A stretch of DNA of 64,000 bases from Polaribacter sp. Hel1_85 (lineage in GTDB: Bacteria > Bacteroidota > Bacteroidia > Flavobacteriales > Flavobacteriaceae): contig NZ_JPDS01000003.1 in assembly GCF_000766795.1 (NCBI RefSeq), positions 1 to 64,000 on the forward strand, read 5' to 3'. The notes under the pieces were generated by a model, which ran no database searches, was not told the DNA's origin, and saw only the letters and a program-made list of their open reading frames with translations. Position 1 is the first letter of the stretch; every line of letters begins with the position of its first letter. Positions 62,129-64,000 of this stretch are shown piece after piece. The position numbers were made by a program, and so were the translations under genes.

Positions 62129-63016
62129 TTATTCCGCCAAAGCAGCTCCACTTGCAGCAACAGATCTATCAATCTTACGCATTAAACCTTGTAAAACCTT
62201 ACCTGGTCCAACTTCAATAAATTCAGTTCCACCATCAGCAATCATTGCTTGTACACATTGCGTCCATTTTACTGGCGCAGTTAATTGTGCAATTAAATTT
62301 TCTTTAATTTCATCAGGACTCGTAACTGCTTTTGCAACTACATTCTGATACACAGCACAAGTAGGCTCACTAAATTCTGTTGCTTCAATAGCAGCAGCTA
62401 ATTCTTCTCTTGCAGGCTCCATCATTGGTGAATGAAATGCACCACCAACTGGCAATAATAAAGCTCTTCTTGCTCCTTTTTCTGTTAAAACCTCGCATGC
62501 TTTTTCAACTGCAGCAATTTCACCAGAAATTACTAATTGACCTGGGCAGTTGTAATTTGCAGCAACCACAACTCCATCAATTTCAGCACACGTTTCTTCT
62601 ACAATATTATCTGCTAAACCTAAAACTGCAGCCATTGTACTTGGTGCAGCTTCACATGCTTTTTGCATTGCCAAAGCACGTTTAGAAACCAATTTTAATC
62701 CATCTTCAAAAGTTAAAACGCCATTAGCAACTAATGCAGATAATTCTCCTAAAGAATGTCCTGCAACCATTTCTGGCTGAAAAGAATCTCCTAAAACTTT
62801 CGCTAAAATTACAGAATGTAAAAATATTGCAGGTTGCGTCACTTTCGTTTCTTTCAACTGTTCTGCAGTTCCTTCAAACATAATATCTGTAATAGAGAAT
62901 CCTAAAATATTGTTTGCTTTTTCAAAATATTCTTGTGCCAAAGGCGATTTTTCGTATAAATCCAATCCCATTCCTGTGAATTGCGCTCCTTGACCTGGAA
63001 AAACATATGCTTTCAT
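62129..63016 (-). CDS. fabD: Malonyl-CoA:ACP transacylase
   Basis: Loads malonyl groups on ACP for fatty-acid synthesis. 295 residues from the ATG at 63016 (MKAYVFPGQGAQFTGMGLDL). Nucleophile GHSLGELSALVANG, catalytic His in GAFHSPMMEPAREEL, and VSPDEIKENLIAQLTAPVKW. The longer frame starts at a TTG (63049) inside the -7 element, so it is not used. Confidence 0.95.
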   Translation of the reverse strand: MKAYVFPGQGAQFTGMGLDLYEKSPLAQEYFEKANNILGFSITDIMFEGTAEQLKETKVTQPAIFLHSVILAKVLGDSFQPEMVAGHSLGELSALVANGVLTFEDGLKLVSKRALAMQKACEAAPSTMAAVLGLADNIVEETCAEIDGVVVAANYNCPGQLVISGEIAAVEKACEVLTEKGARRALLLPVGGAFHSPMMEPAREELAAAIEATEFSEPTCAVYQNVVAKAVTSPDEIKENLIAQLTAPVKWTQCVQAMIADGGTEFIEVGPGKVLQGLMRKIDRSVAASGAALAE

Positions 63017-63046
63017 GTAATCGTTTTTTGTTGTTGTTTGTTTCGA

Positions 63047-63054
63047 CAAAAATA
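63047..63054 (-). promoter_or_regulatory. fabD promoter -7 element
   Basis: TATTTTTG on the minus strand; its -33 region falls inside repeat copy D, so the repeat contributes to or displaces the promoter. Confidence 0.45.
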
Positions 63055-63066
63055 ATCATTTTTATT

Positions 63067-63200
63067 GGAAGCTATTTCCTGCTTTCCACTATATCTTTTT
63101 TGCTTTGTTCTCGATATAAATTTGTTCATTCTTCACAAATTCACTCGAACTGACAGCAAAAAAGGATGCCGTTTTAATCAGGGCTAAACTTGTTTGCCAA
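63067..63200 (+). repeat. Dispersed structured repeat, copy D
   Basis: 134 bases: GGAAGCTATTTCCTGCTTTCC, ACTATATCTTTTTT, a middle with TTCTCGATATAAATTTG and TCACTCGAACTGACAGC, AAAAAAGGATGCCGTTTT, then AATCAGGGCTAAACTTG and TTTGCCAA. It is nearly identical to copy B. It lies between the divergent fabD and transporter genes. Confidence 0.85.
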
Positions 63201-63245
63201 TGAATAGAAATCTTAAACTAATAGAATATTTAGTAAATTCGCCAC

Positions 63246-63932
63246 ATGACCATAAAAGACAAACAACTAGCAAACAATATTTATTTAATTCTTGCTGCAC
63301 TATTTATAGCTTCTTTGGTTGCTTCGAATTTAATTTTTCAAAAATTCTTTTATTGGGAACCTTTTGGCATCTATCGATTTGAAATCTCTGTTGGTATTTT
63401 ACCTTATCCAATTACATTTTTAATCACAGATATTTTATCAGAAATCTACGGAAAGAAAAAAGCGAATCAAGTTGTTGTTGCAGGTATTTTTGCCTCTTTT
63501 TTCTCAATGCTTATTATTTTGATTGCAGATTTTGCACCTGCTATCAATAATTCTCCTGTCAATGATCAAACCTTTCATCAGGTATTTGGTTTATCTCCTT
63601 TAGCTGTATTGGCTTCTATGATGGCGTATTTATTTGCGCAGTTTATAGATATCAGAATATTTCACTTTTGGAAAAAACTCACCCATGGAAAACATTTATG
63701 GTTACGTAATAATTTTTCAACATTTGCTTCTCAATTTATAGATACTTTTACAGTAGTTTTTTTATTATGTTCTTTTAAAATTCTTCCTTGGAGTATTTTT
63801 ACAAGTTTGCTAATAAGTGGCTTCCTTTTTAAAATAATAATTGCTGCTTTAGACACACCTATTTTATATGGAGTTGTATATCTTTTTAGAAAAAGATTCA
63901 ACTTAAAAGTGGGAGAAGAAATTTTGGAGTAA
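63246..63932 (+). CDS. Queuosine precursor transporter
   Basis: 228 residues with six membrane segments and the YhhQ/VUT-1 family marks: NNIYLILAALFIASLVASNLIFQKF, GILPYPITFLITDILSEIYGKKKANQVV, FAPA, and FAQFIDIRIFHFWKKLTHGKHLWLRNNFSTFASQFIDT. Imports queuine/preQ precursors for tRNA modification. Confidence 0.92.
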   Translation: MTIKDKQLANNIYLILAALFIASLVASNLIFQKFFYWEPFGIYRFEISVGILPYPITFLITDILSEIYGKKKANQVVVAGIFASFFSMLIILIADFAPAINNSPVNDQTFHQVFGLSPLAVLASMMAYLFAQFIDIRIFHFWKKLTHGKHLWLRNNFSTFASQFIDTFTVVFLLCSFKILPWSIFTSLLISGFLFKIIIAALDTPILYGVVYLFRKRFNLKVGEEILE

Positions 63933-63944
63933 TTAAAAAATGTA

Positions 63945-63967
63945 TTTCGATGTTTCTAACATCGAAA
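63945..63967 (+). terminator. Hairpin after the transporter gene
   Basis: TTTCGATGTT / AACATCGAAA with loop TCT, 12 bases after the stop; no good T-run. The GTCATTCCCGTGAAAACGG at the window edge looks like the start of another dispersed repeat. Confidence 0.45.
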
Positions 63968-64000
63968 GTTCAATTAAAATTGTCATTCCCGTGAAAACGG

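Overview
The window looks like the chromosome of a marine Flavobacteriaceae bacterium, probably close to Polaribacter or Tenacibaculum. The DNA is very AT-rich. Several starts are preceded by Bacteroidota-type promoters of the form TTG-N19/20-TAnnTTTG. There are type IX secretion (T9SS) sorting-domain proteins, a fused SecDF, an HPRT-adenylate kinase fusion, and the Bacteroidota division and cell-wall order mraZ-rsmH-ftsL-ftsI-murE-mraY-murD-ftsW-murG-murC-ftsQ-ftsA-ftsZ. No tRNA, rRNA, CRISPR array, complete insertion sequence or prophage was seen.

Layout. 0-14.5 kb holds housekeeping genes: a porin, gyrB, a DUF6588-like protein, mdh, an SRPBCC protein, fhs, a small secreted protein, secDF, hpt-adk and obg. 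14.5-18.6 kb (minus) is an operon-like set: a DUF4350-type secreted protein, a BlaI repressor, an M56/BlaR1 protease carrying a TonB-C domain, a signal-peptide relic and two more secreted TonB-C-type proteins. It starts at a 34-bp perfect palindrome shared with a divergent DUF456 gene. 19.3-19.9 kb is a repeat cluster followed by a well-delimited small RNA candidate divergent from lysS. 19.9-27.1 kb holds lysS, glsA, a DUF1826-like gene, rsmG, a desaturase, an aminotransferase and a small membrane protein. 27.3-33.2 kb is accessory: a large T9SS protein, a relic of the 3' end of ftsZ, two gene fragments joined out of frame, and a 55-residue exported peptide. 33.3-48.9 kb (minus) is the complete cell-wall/division cluster, started by mraZ behind a three-repeat MraZ-box-like array. 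49-58.4 kb holds a hydrolase, engB, a pseudouridine synthase, a nitroreductase, a penicillin acylase, a sugar aminotransferase, galE and a radical SAM protein. 58.5-62 kb is a four-gene operon (SDR, metallo-hydrolase, AraC regulator, membrane protein). The window ends with fabD and a queuosine-precursor transporter.

The most unusual parts are: (i) the diverged second copy of the ftsZ 3' end and terminator about 3.1 kb downstream of ftsZ, with mosaic fragments between the copies; (ii) the small RNA candidate near lysS, with a full promoter and terminator; (iii) a dispersed structured repeat family with four copies here; (iv) two short inverted-repeat-bounded insertions in the otherwise nearly gapless cell-wall operon, one of which supplies the start of murC and the stop of murG; (v) the BlaI/M56/TonB-C operon with its palindrome. 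murD carries a one-base frameshift in an A7 run and murE seems to start at CTG. All calls come from reading the sequence; no database search was run.
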